From: Bacteroidota bacterium
Lineage (GTDB): Bacteria; Bacteroidota; Bacteroidia; Chitinophagales; Chitinophagaceae
DNA: 64,000 bases
Assembly (NCBI GenBank): GCA_023423405.1
Contig: JAFAFR010000003.1
Coordinates: 62,001 to 126,000, forward strand
Direction: 5' to 3'
Shown: positions 34,536 through 43,292 of the stretch, piece after piece
How positions within the stretch are numbered: the stretch's first letter is position 1
Layout of the letters: every line of letters starts with the position of its first letter
Program-made: the position numbers and the translations under genes
The notes under the pieces: generated by a model
Databases searched by the model: none
Seen by the model: only the letters and a program-made list of their open reading frames with translations
Told to the model about the DNA's origin: nothing

Positions 34536-34547
34536 CTATTTTTACCC

Positions 34548-35000
34548 ATGGATACCAGGTGGCAGACCAGCAGCTTTGAAGCCCTCCGCGTAACGGAATT
34601 GTACCAGTTGTTAAGACTGCGCAGCGAAGTATTTGTGGTGGAACAGAACTGTATTTTCCTCGACATGGACAATAACGACCAGCAATGCTGGCACCTGCTG
34701 GGATGGAAGGGTCACTTGTTGGCGGCCGCATCGCGGCTGGTTCCAGCCGGTCTACTCTATGAAGAGATCTCCATCGGAAGGGTGGTGAGCTCTCCCCTGG
34801 CGAGGGGCCAGGGTATCGGTCGGGCCCTGATGGAGCAATCCATCCGGGAAGCACATCGCCTTTTCGGCAAAAATGACATTCGCATCGGCGCACAACTTTA
34901 CCTGGAAAATTTCTACGGTTCCCTGGGCTTTGCCAGAGCAGGCGAAGTATATATCGAAGACGGCATACCGCACGTAGAGATGATAGCGCGATACAGGTAA
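34548..35000 (+). CDS. elaA: GNAT acetyltransferase, ElaA-like
   Basis: This 150-residue protein fits the ElaA subgroup of GNAT acetyltransferases. The features are LYQLLRLRSEVFVVEQNC near the N terminus, then DMDNNDQQCWHLLG, the acetyl-CoA loop VSSPLARGQGIGRALMEQSI, and a C-terminal YLENFYGSLGFARAGEVY. The substrate is unknown. It lies 12 bases after rarA. Confidence 0.9.
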   Translation: MDTRWQTSSFEALRVTELYQLLRLRSEVFVVEQNCIFLDMDNNDQQCWHLLGWKGHLLAAASRLVPAGLLYEEISIGRVVSSPLARGQGIGRALMEQSIREAHRLFGKNDIRIGAQLYLENFYGSLGFARAGEVYIEDGIPHVEMIARYR

Positions 35001-35119
35001 TTTTCCTACCGTAATTATACGATCAGTAAAAAAATACAGCAGCTTCCATACGAGAGGCTTCTTCTTCTGCGTTTCCTATTCAAATCCCTGTAACCGTTCG
35101 AAAACAAAATCTGATATTC

Positions 35120-36091
35120 ATGAAACAGCATTTACACCTGCTTGTTCGTAAATGTGGACTGGGGCTTCTGGCCCTTACATTTACCCAGGTTTCGGTAGGT
35201 CAGATCGGCCTCCTTAACCAGGTGGAAGCGGGCATCACCCTGGGGCCTTCCAACTTCCTGGGTGACCTGGGAGGAACAAAGGGTAAGGGCCGTCCTTTCC
35301 TGAAAGACAACAACTTCCCCATGACCAAACTCATGATAGGGGCGCATTTGTCCACCTATCCTTCCCCCGCATGGGGTCTTCGTCTTGCTGCCAATTATGG
35401 CACCCTCTCGGGAGAAGACGAGATCATCAAAGGCCAGGGCGGACTGGAAGAAGCCCGCAAATTCAGGAACTCCAACTTCCGTTCCCGCATCCTGGAAGGC
35501 ATGCTGGTTGCAGAGATCTATCCCACTGTTTTTTTTGAATACGATGCCGAAGAATATTATAAGAAGATACGCCCTTACGGCATCATCGGCGTGGGTGTAT
35601 TTCATTTTAATCCGCAGGGAACCGATCCTTTAACGGGCGAATACGTGAACCTGGCCGGCCTCAGCACCGAAGGACAGGGATTTGAAGAATACCCCGACCG
35701 CAAGCCTTATAGGCTCACCCAGCTCAACATCCCCATGGGCGTTGGCGCGAAATACTTCATGAACGACAACACGACCCTTTCACTGGAAGTGATTTACCGC
35801 AAAACGTTCACCGATTATATTGACGATGTGAGCACTACTTATATCGATCCGGATCTGTTCGACAAATACTTTGGCGTAGGCTCGCAGAAAGCCCAGTTGG
35901 CAAGACGAATGGCCAACAAGACGGACCAGGGCGGCAGCATGAGCGCCGGCTTTGAGCCCGGCGACAAGCGTGGCACGGCTACTAATATGGATGGTTATTA
36001 TTCCATTGGATTCAAAGTTGGATTCCGCCTTGGACGCAGTTCAGAAGGCAACAGCTATAAAAATATCAAGTGCCCTACCCTGCGCTTTTAA
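35120..36091 (+). CDS. DUF6089-type outer-membrane beta-barrel protein
   Basis: This 323-residue protein has a signal peptide (hydrophobic core GLGLLALTFTQVSVGQ) and then a body of alternating aromatic and polar strands. EAGITLGPSNFLGDLGGTKGKG and the periodic strands through to FKVGFRLGRS at the C terminus fit DUF6089 proteins of the Bacteroidota, predicted outer-membrane barrels of unknown function. The C terminus is Phe (CPTLRF), as common for outer-membrane proteins. The 119 bases upstream hold no consensus promoter. Confidence 0.85.
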   Translation: MKQHLHLLVRKCGLGLLALTFTQVSVGQIGLLNQVEAGITLGPSNFLGDLGGTKGKGRPFLKDNNFPMTKLMIGAHLSTYPSPAWGLRLAANYGTLSGEDEIIKGQGGLEEARKFRNSNFRSRILEGMLVAEIYPTVFFEYDAEEYYKKIRPYGIIGVGVFHFNPQGTDPLTGEYVNLAGLSTEGQGFEEYPDRKPYRLTQLNIPMGVGAKYFMNDNTTLSLEVIYRKTFTDYIDDVSTTYIDPDLFDKYFGVGSQKAQLARRMANKTDQGGSMSAGFEPGDKRGTATNMDGYYSIGFKVGFRLGRSSEGNSYKNIKCPTLRF

Positions 36092-36196
36092 TAATGATCG
36101 TACACGCAACAACCGATAGTTCACAAACACGCTTCTAAACCCTATATTTCAGTTGATCGACCCTTTATTTCCAGCAACAAACTGAAATCCGACCCA

Positions 36197-36595
36197 ATGA
36201 AGCGAAACCACAACCATCGCAACAGGTTATTGAGCCTGTTGATCCTGGCAGGAGGCATATTCCCGGATCAGGCAAGATCTATGGACGCCCACTTTCCGGA
36301 GAAAACCAGCCACCAGGCAGACAGTATTATTATTCAAAAAAATTTAAACAACAAAAAGCATTCAGTAAACCTTTACACCAATGCATCACAGCAGGTATTG
36401 TTTTTCACCACCAATGGTGAGGAAGGCCGTACCTACCAGTTATTGCTGTTCCGCCAGCAGGGCAAGCTCATCAAGCAGAGCAGGATACGCAACCGGGAAA
36501 CCACTGTGGTCAGCAAACCGGAGAAAGGAAATTACTATTTCGAGGTTTTTCTCGACAAGGAAAAGATCGAAAGCGGCACCATTGTAGTGCAGTGA
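36197..36595 (+). CDS. Small secreted protein resembling an isolated sorting-domain fold
   Basis: This 132-residue protein begins with basic residues and a hydrophobic stretch (LLSLLILAGGIFP), a probable signal peptide. The last 75 residues (QVLFFTTNGEEGRTYQLLLF ... GNYYFEVFLDKEKIESGTIVVQ) look like a type IX secretion C-terminal-domain or Fn3-like beta sandwich, with the typical G-x-Y-x-F-x-V strand near the end. No catalytic domain precedes it. Homology to sorting domains is a visual impression only. A TATATTTC -7-like element lies about 50 bases upstream. Confidence 0.6.
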   Translation: MKRNHNHRNRLLSLLILAGGIFPDQARSMDAHFPEKTSHQADSIIIQKNLNNKKHSVNLYTNASQQVLFFTTNGEEGRTYQLLLFRQQGKLIKQSRIRNRETTVVSKPEKGNYYFEVFLDKEKIESGTIVVQ

Positions 36596-36627
36596 GAAAA
36601 TTGTAAAACAATGGAAAAAAGAGACAA

Positions 36628-36751
36628 CCAATAAGCGGCAGGGAAATTAGTAAAATCCTAATATCCGGTTCTCAGAAACCTGATCCGTTCCCTATTATAA
36701 GTACCCTTTCAGAAACGATTTTATTGATCACTCCCTGCCACTGCTTATTGG
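36628..36751. repeat. Long inverted repeat enclosing smaller hairpins (ncRNA or MITE candidate)
   Basis: CCAATAAGC-GGCAGGGA (36628-36644) pairs perfectly with TCCCTGCC (36732-36739) and GCTTATTGG (36743-36751), leaving a 3-base ACT bulge. This 17-bp stem encloses 87 bases with at least two more hairpins: ATTAG/CTAAT at 36646-36662, and ATC-GGTT/AACC-GAT at about 36663-36684. The stretch 36596-36838 has no gene. An intrinsic terminator follows at 36792. Confidence 0.6.
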
Positions 36752-36791
36752 GTTCCGACAACAACAACTTTCTGACATATCCAGTATCCTT

Positions 36792-36828
36792 AACTGCCGG
36801 CGGTGAAGAATTGCCGGCAGTTTATTTT
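36792..36828 (+). terminator. Rho-independent terminator, plus strand
   Basis: AACTGCCGGC (36792-36801) and GCCGGCAGTT (36813-36822) are perfect 10-base arms, followed by TATTTT. It stops plus-strand transcription arriving from the secreted-protein gene or the candidate RNA just before the convergent uvrA end at 36839. Confidence 0.88.
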
Positions 36829-36838
36829 ACTGAGAACA

Positions 36839-39721
36839 TTATTTTTTGCGCCTGCCCGCCTTCAGTTCCTCCTTTAAAAAGCGTGCGGTATGGCTTGCTT
36901 TGTTACTCACCATTTCTTCCGGCGTACCTTCAAACAGCAATTGGCCGCCGCCATCGCCGCCTTCCGGTCCGATATCGATGATGTGATCGGCCACTTTGAT
37001 CACGTCCAGGTTGTGCTCGATGATCAAAACGGTATTACCGCGATCGACCAGTTTGTTCAGCACATCGAGCAGGTGTTGTATGTCCTGGAAATGCAGACCG
37101 GTAGTTGGTTCATCCAGGATATAAAAAGTTTTGCCGGTATCCTTTTTGGAAAGCTCCGTGGATAGTTTCACGCGCTGCGCTTCTCCCCCGCTGAGCGTCA
37201 CGGCCGACTGTCCCAGGGTGATATAACCCAAACCCACTTCCTGCAACACTTTGATCTTCCGGTAGAGATAAGGCACAGGTTGAAAAAATTCCACCGCCTC
37301 ATCCACCGTCATATCCAGCACATCGCTGATGGATTTTCCTTTGTAACGGATCTCCAGGGTTTCGCGATTGTATCTTTTTCCATTGCATTTTTCGCAGTGC
37401 ACATATACATCGGGCAAGAAATTCATTTCGATCACCCGCATGCCACCGCCTTCGCAGAGGTCGCAACGCCCGCCCTTGACATTGAAAGAAAAACGGCCGG
37501 CGGCATATCCCCTGATCTTTGCTTCGGGCACGGCCGCAAAAAGCTGCCTGATCTCCGTGAAGAAACCACAATAGGTGGCGGGATTGCTGCGGGGCGTGCG
37601 GCCAATGGGCGACTGGTCGATCTCGATCACTTTGTCGATGTGCTCCAGCCCTTTCACCGATTTATAAGCAAGCGGCTTTTGCTTGGAATCGTAACAGTAT
37701 TGCGACAGAATGGGATAAAGGGTTTCATTGATCAGCGTGGACTTACCGCTTCCGCTTACGCCCGTTACCAGGATCAGTTTGCCGAGCGGGAATTTGATGT
37801 TCAGGCGCTGCAGGTTATTGCCACTAGCTCCTTTCAGTTCCAGGAATTTGCCAGAGCCCTTCCGTCTTTCTGCAGGAACAGCGATCTGCTTGCCGCCGTT
37901 CAGGTATTGCGCTGTTTCGGAACCTGCTTTCAGCACATCTGCCGGGCTTCCTTCCGCCACAATACGACCACCGTATTTGCCGGCCCGCGGACCAATATCA
38001 ACCAGGTAATCTGCCGCCAGCATGATGTCTTTATCGTGCTCCACCACCAGCACGCTGTTGCCAATATCGCGCAGGTGCTGCAGGGCTGTTATGAGGCGGT
38101 GGTTGTCGCGCTGGTGCAGGCCAATGCTGGGTTCGTCCAGCACATAGGTAATGCCCTGCAATTGCGACCCTATTTGCGTGGCCAGCCGGATGCGCTGCGA
38201 TTCACCGCCGCTCAGCGTGCGCGTGGGGCGGTTCAGCGACAAATAAGTCAGCCCTACATTGATCAGGAACTGCAGCCGCTCGCGGATTTCTTTAAGAATA
38301 TCTTTTGCAATCGCCTGCTGCTTGGCGCTCATTCTTTTTTCGATGCCGTCGAACCAGGCATGGAGCTTATCGAGGTTGTACTGGCTGATCTCTGCAATAT
38401 TTTTTCCGTCCACGCGGAACCAGAGGCTTTCTTTTCTCAAACGGTCACCATTACACGAAGGACAGGTGCTGAGTTCCATAAAGCCTTCGGCCCATTCTCT
38501 TATATGATCGGAACTGGCGGCGCCAAACCAGCGTTTGAGTTGCGGGATCACCCCTTCGAACTCTTCGGCATATACCCGGTCGCCGGGAGCAGTTTCTTCA
38601 AAATCCACCATCGTGTTGTCAACGGTTTCTTCCTGCCCATATAACACGCGGTTAAGGTCTTTTTCGGGCAGGTCTTTCACCGGTTTCTTAAGGTCGATCT
38701 TAAATTTCCGGGCCAGCGCCTGCACCTGGCGGTACACATAGGCGTCGCGCTCTTCGCCCAGGGGAACGATGGCTCCTTCGCGGATGCTCTTATCCCGGTC
38801 GGGGATGATGGCATCCAGGCTCACCTGGTACACGGTTCCCAGTCCCTTGCAGGTGGGACAGGCGCCGTAAGGCGAATTGAAAGAAAAACTATTCGGCGAA
38901 GGTTCTTCATAACTGATACCCGTATCCTGGCACATCAGTTGCCGGCTGTACTGCACCAGTTCATCGGTATCGTTGAGCAGCAGGAAAAGCAGGCCCTTCC
39001 CCACCTGCATGGCTTTCTGAACACTCTGGCTGAGCCGCAGGCGCATGTCTTCCGTAACCGCCATACGGTCTATCACCACTTCAATATCGTGGATCTTATA
39101 ACGGTCCACCTGCATGCGCGGCACGAGGTCGCGCACTTCACCATCCACCCGCACTTTGAGGTATCCTTTCTTGCGAATGTCTTCGAACAATTCGCGGTAA
39201 TGCCCCTTGCGTCCTCTTACCAGCGGCGCCAGCAGGCTGATCTTTTTTTTGCCGTACCTGCTGAAAATATTTTCGACGATCTCTTCTTCAGAGAATTTCG
39301 TCATTCGTTTTCCTGTATTGTAGCTGTACGCATCGGAGGCGCGGGCATAAAGCAACCGGAGAAAATCGTACACTTCGGTGATGGTGCCAACGGTAGAGCG
39401 CGGGTTCTTGTTGGTGGTCTTTTGCTCAATAGAAATAACGGGAGACAGTCCGGAGATCTTGTCCACATCGGGTCTTTCCATATCGCCCACAAACTGCCGG
39501 GCATAAGCGCTGAAACTTTCCATATAACGGCGCTGCCCTTCGTTGTAAATGGTATCAAAAGCAAGGGAAGATTTTCCACTGCCACTCACCCCGGTAAAAA
39601 CCACCAGCCGGTTCTTGGGAATGGATATATCGATGTTTTTGAGATTGTGTTCACGGGCACCTATAACCTCTATCTTTTCCTGCACGGCAGAAAGCGTGCC
39701 TGCTTGTTGTTTTTTTGCCAT
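36839..39721 (-). CDS. uvrA: Excinuclease ABC subunit A
   Basis: This 960-residue DNA damage recognition ATPase of nucleotide excision repair has two ABC modules: Walker A GVSGSGKSS near residue 46 and GVSGSGKST in the second half, with signatures LSGGESQRIRLATQIGS and LSGGEAQRVKLSTELS. Zinc-finger cysteines appear in CPTCKG, CPSCNGDR, CDLCEGGG and CEKCNGKR. Length is normal. It stands alone on the minus strand, divergent from the OmpA-family lipoprotein gene. Confidence 0.98.
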   Translation of the reverse strand: MAKKQQAGTLSAVQEKIEVIGAREHNLKNIDISIPKNRLVVFTGVSGSGKSSLAFDTIYNEGQRRYMESFSAYARQFVGDMERPDVDKISGLSPVISIEQKTTNKNPRSTVGTITEVYDFLRLLYARASDAYSYNTGKRMTKFSEEEIVENIFSRYGKKKISLLAPLVRGRKGHYRELFEDIRKKGYLKVRVDGEVRDLVPRMQVDRYKIHDIEVVIDRMAVTEDMRLRLSQSVQKAMQVGKGLLFLLLNDTDELVQYSRQLMCQDTGISYEEPSPNSFSFNSPYGACPTCKGLGTVYQVSLDAIIPDRDKSIREGAIVPLGEERDAYVYRQVQALARKFKIDLKKPVKDLPEKDLNRVLYGQEETVDNTMVDFEETAPGDRVYAEEFEGVIPQLKRWFGAASSDHIREWAEGFMELSTCPSCNGDRLRKESLWFRVDGKNIAEISQYNLDKLHAWFDGIEKRMSAKQQAIAKDILKEIRERLQFLINVGLTYLSLNRPTRTLSGGESQRIRLATQIGSQLQGITYVLDEPSIGLHQRDNHRLITALQHLRDIGNSVLVVEHDKDIMLAADYLVDIGPRAGKYGGRIVAEGSPADVLKAGSETAQYLNGGKQIAVPAERRKGSGKFLELKGASGNNLQRLNIKFPLGKLILVTGVSGSGKSTLINETLYPILSQYCYDSKQKPLAYKSVKGLEHIDKVIEIDQSPIGRTPRSNPATYCGFFTEIRQLFAAVPEAKIRGYAAGRFSFNVKGGRCDLCEGGGMRVIEMNFLPDVYVHCEKCNGKRYNRETLEIRYKGKSISDVLDMTVDEAVEFFQPVPYLYRKIKVLQEVGLGYITLGQSAVTLSGGEAQRVKLSTELSKKDTGKTFYILDEPTTGLHFQDIQHLLDVLNKLVDRGNTVLIIEHNLDVIKVADHIIDIGPEGGDGGGQLLFEGTPEEMVSNKASHTARFLKEELKAGRRKK

Positions 39722-39763
39722 TTTTTACTCCGAAGCGCAAATTACAGTAAATACTAATTTGTC

Positions 39764-39771
39764 TACCTTTG
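39764..39771 (+). promoter_or_regulatory. Bacteroidota -7 element upstream of the OmpA-family gene
   Basis: TACCTTTG is an exact TAnnTTTG match 37 bases before the start codon. No TTTG -33 box is found at the right distance, so the promoter call is partial. Confidence 0.5.
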
Positions 39772-39808
39772 GCCTGTATTTTGCCTTCTTCAACAAAACA
39801 ACAGTCAA

Positions 39809-40480
39809 ATGAAAAAGTTTGCCCAAAGCCTCCTCGTCGTGTCTGCTTTTACCATTTTGATAGCGGGATGTAAATCCATGAACAATACGCAAAAAGGAGC
39901 AGCCATTGGAACGGGCGGCGGCGCTGCCGTAGGCGCAGCCATTGGCAGCGCAGCAGGAAATGTGGGACTGGGCGCTCTGATTGGCGCGGTTGTGGGGGGC
40001 GCTGCCGGGACCCTGATTGGGAAGAATATGGACAAACAGGCCCGGGAGATCAAACAGGAGATCCCGAACGCCAATGTGGAAAGAGTGGAAGAAGGCATTG
40101 TGGTGGAGTTCAACAGCGAGATCCTTTTCGGCTTCGACAAATCTGACCTGAACGATGCCGCTAAAACCGAACTGGACAAACTGGCCATCATCCTGAACAA
40201 ATACCCCGATACCGACCTGGAGATTGCCGGGCATACCGACAGCAAGGGAGCCGACGATTACAACATGGCCTTATCAGAAAGAAGGGCTTCTTCGGTTGCC
40301 AAATACATCGAATCAAAAGGAGTTGCGGGGCAGCGGCTGAAAGTGAAGGGTTATGGAAAAACAGCCCCGCGTTATCCCAACGATACAGATGCCAATATGG
40401 CCAAGAACCGGCGGGTGGATTTCCTGATCACGGCCAACGAAAAAATGAAGAATGAGGCCAAAAAAGAGGCCGGTAACTGA
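39809..40480 (+). CDS. OmpA-family lipoprotein with glycine zipper
   Basis: This 223-residue lipoprotein has a signal sequence ending in lipobox LIAGC (Cys21). Residues about 30-75 form a glycine-zipper membrane segment (GTGGGAAVGAAIGSAAGNVG and onward). Residues about 105-215 are an OmpA C-terminal peptidoglycan-binding domain (LFGFDKSDLNDAAKTEL, IAGHTDSKGADDYNMALSER, RVDFLI). It probably tethers the outer membrane to peptidoglycan. It lies between divergent uvrA and the SAM riboswitch. Confidence 0.93.
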   Translation: MKKFAQSLLVVSAFTILIAGCKSMNNTQKGAAIGTGGGAAVGAAIGSAAGNVGLGALIGAVVGGAAGTLIGKNMDKQAREIKQEIPNANVERVEEGIVVEFNSEILFGFDKSDLNDAAKTELDKLAIILNKYPDTDLEIAGHTDSKGADDYNMALSERRASSVAKYIESKGVAGQRLKVKGYGKTAPRYPNDTDANMAKNRRVDFLITANEKMKNEAKKEAGN

Positions 40481-40496
40481 TGGGCTAAAAAAATAT

Positions 40497-40529
40497 TTTG
40501 GAAAGTTGGCAGAAGCCCTGCTATCTTTG
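40497..40529 (+). promoter_or_regulatory. Promoter of the SAM-riboswitch operon
   Basis: TTTG (40497-40500) and TATCTTTG (40522-40529) fit the Bacteroidota -33/-7 consensus with a 21-base spacer. Transcription would start near 40535, just upstream of the riboswitch P1 stem. Confidence 0.8.
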
Positions 40530-40550
40530 CGCCAGTTCTTTTTACACATC

Positions 40551-40679
40551 GCTTATCAAGAAAGGCAGAGGGAAATGGCCCGATGAAGCCTTGACAACCT
40601 GTTTTCCGGTTAACCGGGAAGTAAGGTGCCAAATCCAGCCCGCTGGGATCCGGAAACGGAAACGGTAGGGGAGATAAGT
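40551..40679 (+). ncRNA. SAM-I (S-box) riboswitch
   Basis: P1 is formed by CTTATC (40552-40557) and GATAAG (40673-40678). Conserved S-box core elements are present: ATCAAGAAAGGCAGAGGGAA, TGGCCCGATGAAGCCTTGACAACC and GGTGCCAAATCCAGCCCGC in the expected order, then GAGATAAG closing P1. It senses S-adenosylmethionine and precedes methionine-pathway genes. A terminator hairpin lies at 40717-40751, so transcription control is likely. Confidence 0.93.
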
Positions 40680-40716
40680 CTGATGAATAGCTTTTACAGA
40701 ATAAACTTCTAATATG

Positions 40717-40751
40717 AGCTCTTCTGATGATTTATCGGAAGAGCTTTTTTT
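40717..40751 (+). terminator. Riboswitch-controlled intrinsic terminator
   Basis: AGCTCTTCTGAT (40717-40728) pairs with ATCGGAAGAGCT (40734-40745) with one G-U wobble, followed by seven T. GAATAGCT at 40685-40692 resembles the 3' arm and could pair with the 5' arm as an antiterminator; this is inferred. Confidence 0.88.
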
Positions 40752-40825
40752 ATGCAGAAGCTTTTCCGGTATACTTGGTGAGTGGTGTCGCAACCAATTG
40801 TTTATCAACAAAAAAACTGTTTAAC

Positions 40826-42034
40826 ATGCAAGCGACAACACAACTTTTACACAGCATTCCGGTAGATCCGCAAACCGGCGCCATCGCCGTTCCCATTTAC
40901 CAGACCAGCACTTTTGTGCAGGAAGCGCCCGGGCAGAACCGGGGCTTCGATTACAGCCGCACCAACAATCCAACCCGGCAGGAGCTGGAAAAAATTGTAG
41001 CCGCACTGGAAGGGGGCGCTGTGGGCGCTGCTTTCGCCAGCGGGCTGGCGGCCATCGACGCGGTGATCAAATTGCTGGAATCGGGCGATGAGATCCTGGC
41101 CGTGGACGATATCTATGGCGGCGCTTTCCGGCTCTTCGAAAAAGTGTACCGCAAGTTTGGCATCAGGGTAACCTATGTGGACACCACCGACCTGGGCGCC
41201 ATTAACCGGGCCATCAGTTCCAAAACCAAACTGATCTGGTTGGAAACGCCCACCAACCCTACCCTCAAGATTTCCGACATCCGCGCCATCGCCGCCATCG
41301 CGCAGCGGTACCGCATCCTGCTCTGCGTGGACAATACTTTCGCCTCCCCTGCCCTGCAGCAACCCCTGCAACTCGGCGCCGATATCGTGGTGCACAGCGC
41401 CACCAAGTACATCGGCGGGCACAGCGACGTGATCGCGGGGCTGGTGGTGACCAAAGACGCCGAGCTGGGCGCGCAGATCAAGTTTTACCAGAACGCCTGC
41501 GGCGCCGTGCTGGGGCCCTTTGACAGCTTCCTGCTCATACGCGGACTCGAGACCCTGCACCTGCGCATTGCCCAGCATTCCCGCAACGCCAGCCTGGTGG
41601 CGCAGTGGCTCGAAAACCACCCGCTGGTAGACAAGGTCCACTATTCCGGCCTGCCCAGCCACCCGCAATATGCTCTGGCGCGCCAGCAACAAAAAGACGC
41701 CGGCGGTGTTGTTAGTTTCAGCCTGAAGCTTGATACGGCAGAAGCCGCCACCAGCCTGGTTACCAGTACCCGCCTCTTCCACCTGGCCGAAAGCCTGGGT
41801 GGCGTGAAAAGCCTGATCAGTCACCCTGCCAGCATGACCCATAAAAGCATTGACCCCGCTACCCGGAAAGCGGCCGGTGTGAAAGACAGCCTGGTACGCC
41901 TTAGCGTGGGACTGGAAGATGCCGGCGACCTGATCCGCGACCTGGAAACAGCCCTTGCCCTTTGTGCCGCTACACAGGGCAGGGATTCAGACAACATCCA
42001 TTGTACATCCAAACAAGAAATTGTAAACAAATAA
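40826..42034 (+). CDS. Cys/Met-metabolism PLP enzyme (cystathionine gamma-synthase or sulfhydrylase type)
   Basis: This 402-residue enzyme starts at the ATG at 40826 (MQATTQLLHSIPVDP); an upstream open extension runs through the riboswitch terminator and is rejected. It has the Cys_Met_Meta PLP fold: YSRTNNPTRQELEKIVAALEGG, DDIYGGAFRLFEKV, WLETPTNPTLKISDI and the PLP lysine in HSATKYIGGHSD. It acts in methionine or cysteine synthesis from an activated homoserine. Cystathionine synthase, O-acyl-homoserine sulfhydrylase and cystathionine lyase activities cannot be separated by motif. SAM riboswitch control and the neighbouring homoserine dehydrogenase favour a biosynthetic role. Confidence 0.93.
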   Translation: MQATTQLLHSIPVDPQTGAIAVPIYQTSTFVQEAPGQNRGFDYSRTNNPTRQELEKIVAALEGGAVGAAFASGLAAIDAVIKLLESGDEILAVDDIYGGAFRLFEKVYRKFGIRVTYVDTTDLGAINRAISSKTKLIWLETPTNPTLKISDIRAIAAIAQRYRILLCVDNTFASPALQQPLQLGADIVVHSATKYIGGHSDVIAGLVVTKDAELGAQIKFYQNACGAVLGPFDSFLLIRGLETLHLRIAQHSRNASLVAQWLENHPLVDKVHYSGLPSHPQYALARQQQKDAGGVVSFSLKLDTAEAATSLVTSTRLFHLAESLGGVKSLISHPASMTHKSIDPATRKAAGVKDSLVRLSVGLEDAGDLIRDLETALALCAATQGRDSDNIHCTSKQEIVNK

Positions 42035-42035
42035 T

Positions 42036-43292
42036 ATGACCTATCATAAGCAACTGACCATTGGCCTCTTTGGATTTGGCGTAGTGGGCGAAGGCCTTTA
42101 CAAGGTGTTACAACAAACGCCTTCTCTCAGCGCAAGCATCAGAAAAGTCTGCATTAAGGACCCGGCTAAAAAAAGAAATGCTCCCGCCAGCCTCTTCACC
42201 ACGGAAAAAGAAGACCTGCTGAACGATGAGGAAATCAATGTGATCGTGGAAGTGATCAATGAGTCGGAACCCGCTTTTGATATCGTTAAAACCGCCCTGC
42301 TGAAAGGAAAATCGGTGGTAAGCGCCAGCAAAAAAATGATCGCGGCGCACCTGCCCGAGCTGCTTGCGCTGCAGCAGGAAACCGGGCAAAGCTTCCTGTA
42401 TGAATCGGCGGCCTGCGCTTCCATCCCGGTGATCCGCAACCTGGAAGAATATTACGACAACGATCTCCTGCACGGTATCAAGGCCATTGTGAACGGATCC
42501 ACCAATTTCATACTCACCAAGATGTTTGAAGACCGGCTCGATTTCCAGCAGGCCCTGCTGCTGGCGCAACAGCTCGGTTTTGCGGAATCGGATCCTTCGC
42601 TCGACGTGGAGGGATTCGACGCCGTGAACAAATGGGCTTTCCTGCTGACCCATGCCTATGGCATTATTGAGCATCCTGACAACCTGCTTTTCACCGGCAT
42701 CCAGAACATCCACGCGATGGACGCCAAAGTAGCTGCGGAGAAAGGACAACAGATCAAGCTGGTGGCGCAGGCGCAGAAGCTCAGCAACGGGAAAGTGGCC
42801 AGCTTTGTGATCCCGCAGTTCATTCCGCAGGAAGACCACCTGGCTTTTGTGAAGAACGAATACAATGGTGTGGTGATCGAAAGCGGCTTCTCCGACAAGC
42901 AATTCTTTTACGGGAAGGGCGCGGGCAGTTTTCCCACAGCATCGGCCGTGCTCAGTGACCTGTCGGCACTGCGTTACGATTACAAGTATGAGTACAAAAA
43001 ACTGTATCACCACCAGCCCAACAGCCTCACCAACGATTTTTACCTGCGCGTGTACGTGAGCTTTACCGACTGGAAACACATTCCGCGCGACAAATTTGAA
43101 TGGATCGAAGAGTGGCACGCCCGGGAAGAAAGGAAATACCTGGTAGGTGTGATTCCTGTTAAGGAATTGCTGGAGAACAACTGGTGGAAAACCAACCACA
43201 CTTCTCTTGTTCTTACCCCCGATCCTATTATTGAAGACATCGCCATCCAGCAGCTTAAAAAGAAGAGCCTGGAACTGGCAGGGATCATTTAA
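42036..43292 (+). CDS. hom: Homoserine dehydrogenase
   Basis: This 418-residue enzyme reduces aspartate semialdehyde to homoserine. The NAD(P) motif is GLFGFGVVGEGLYKVL at the N terminus, and the catalytic region contains YESAACASIPVIRNLEEYYDND and IVNGSTNFILTKM. The last 80 residues form an ACT-like part (FYLRVYVSFTDWKHIPRDKF), likely for feedback control. It begins one base after the PLP enzyme's stop, so both are under the SAM riboswitch. It is monofunctional, with no aspartokinase fused. Confidence 0.95.
   Translation: MTYHKQLTIGLFGFGVVGEGLYKVLQQTPSLSASIRKVCIKDPAKKRNAPASLFTTEKEDLLNDEEINVIVEVINESEPAFDIVKTALLKGKSVVSASKKMIAAHLPELLALQQETGQSFLYESAACASIPVIRNLEEYYDNDLLHGIKAIVNGSTNFILTKMFEDRLDFQQALLLAQQLGFAESDPSLDVEGFDAVNKWAFLLTHAYGIIEHPDNLLFTGIQNIHAMDAKVAAEKGQQIKLVAQAQKLSNGKVASFVIPQFIPQEDHLAFVKNEYNGVVIESGFSDKQFFYGKGAGSFPTASAVLSDLSALRYDYKYEYKKLYHHQPNSLTNDFYLRVYVSFTDWKHIPRDKFEWIEEWHAREERKYLVGVIPVKELLENNWWKTNHTSLVLTPDPIIEDIAIQQLKKKSLELAGII

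Noticed and set aside
37280..38644. 454-residue plus-strand frame
   Set aside because: Antisense to uvrA, whose motifs prove the coding strand.
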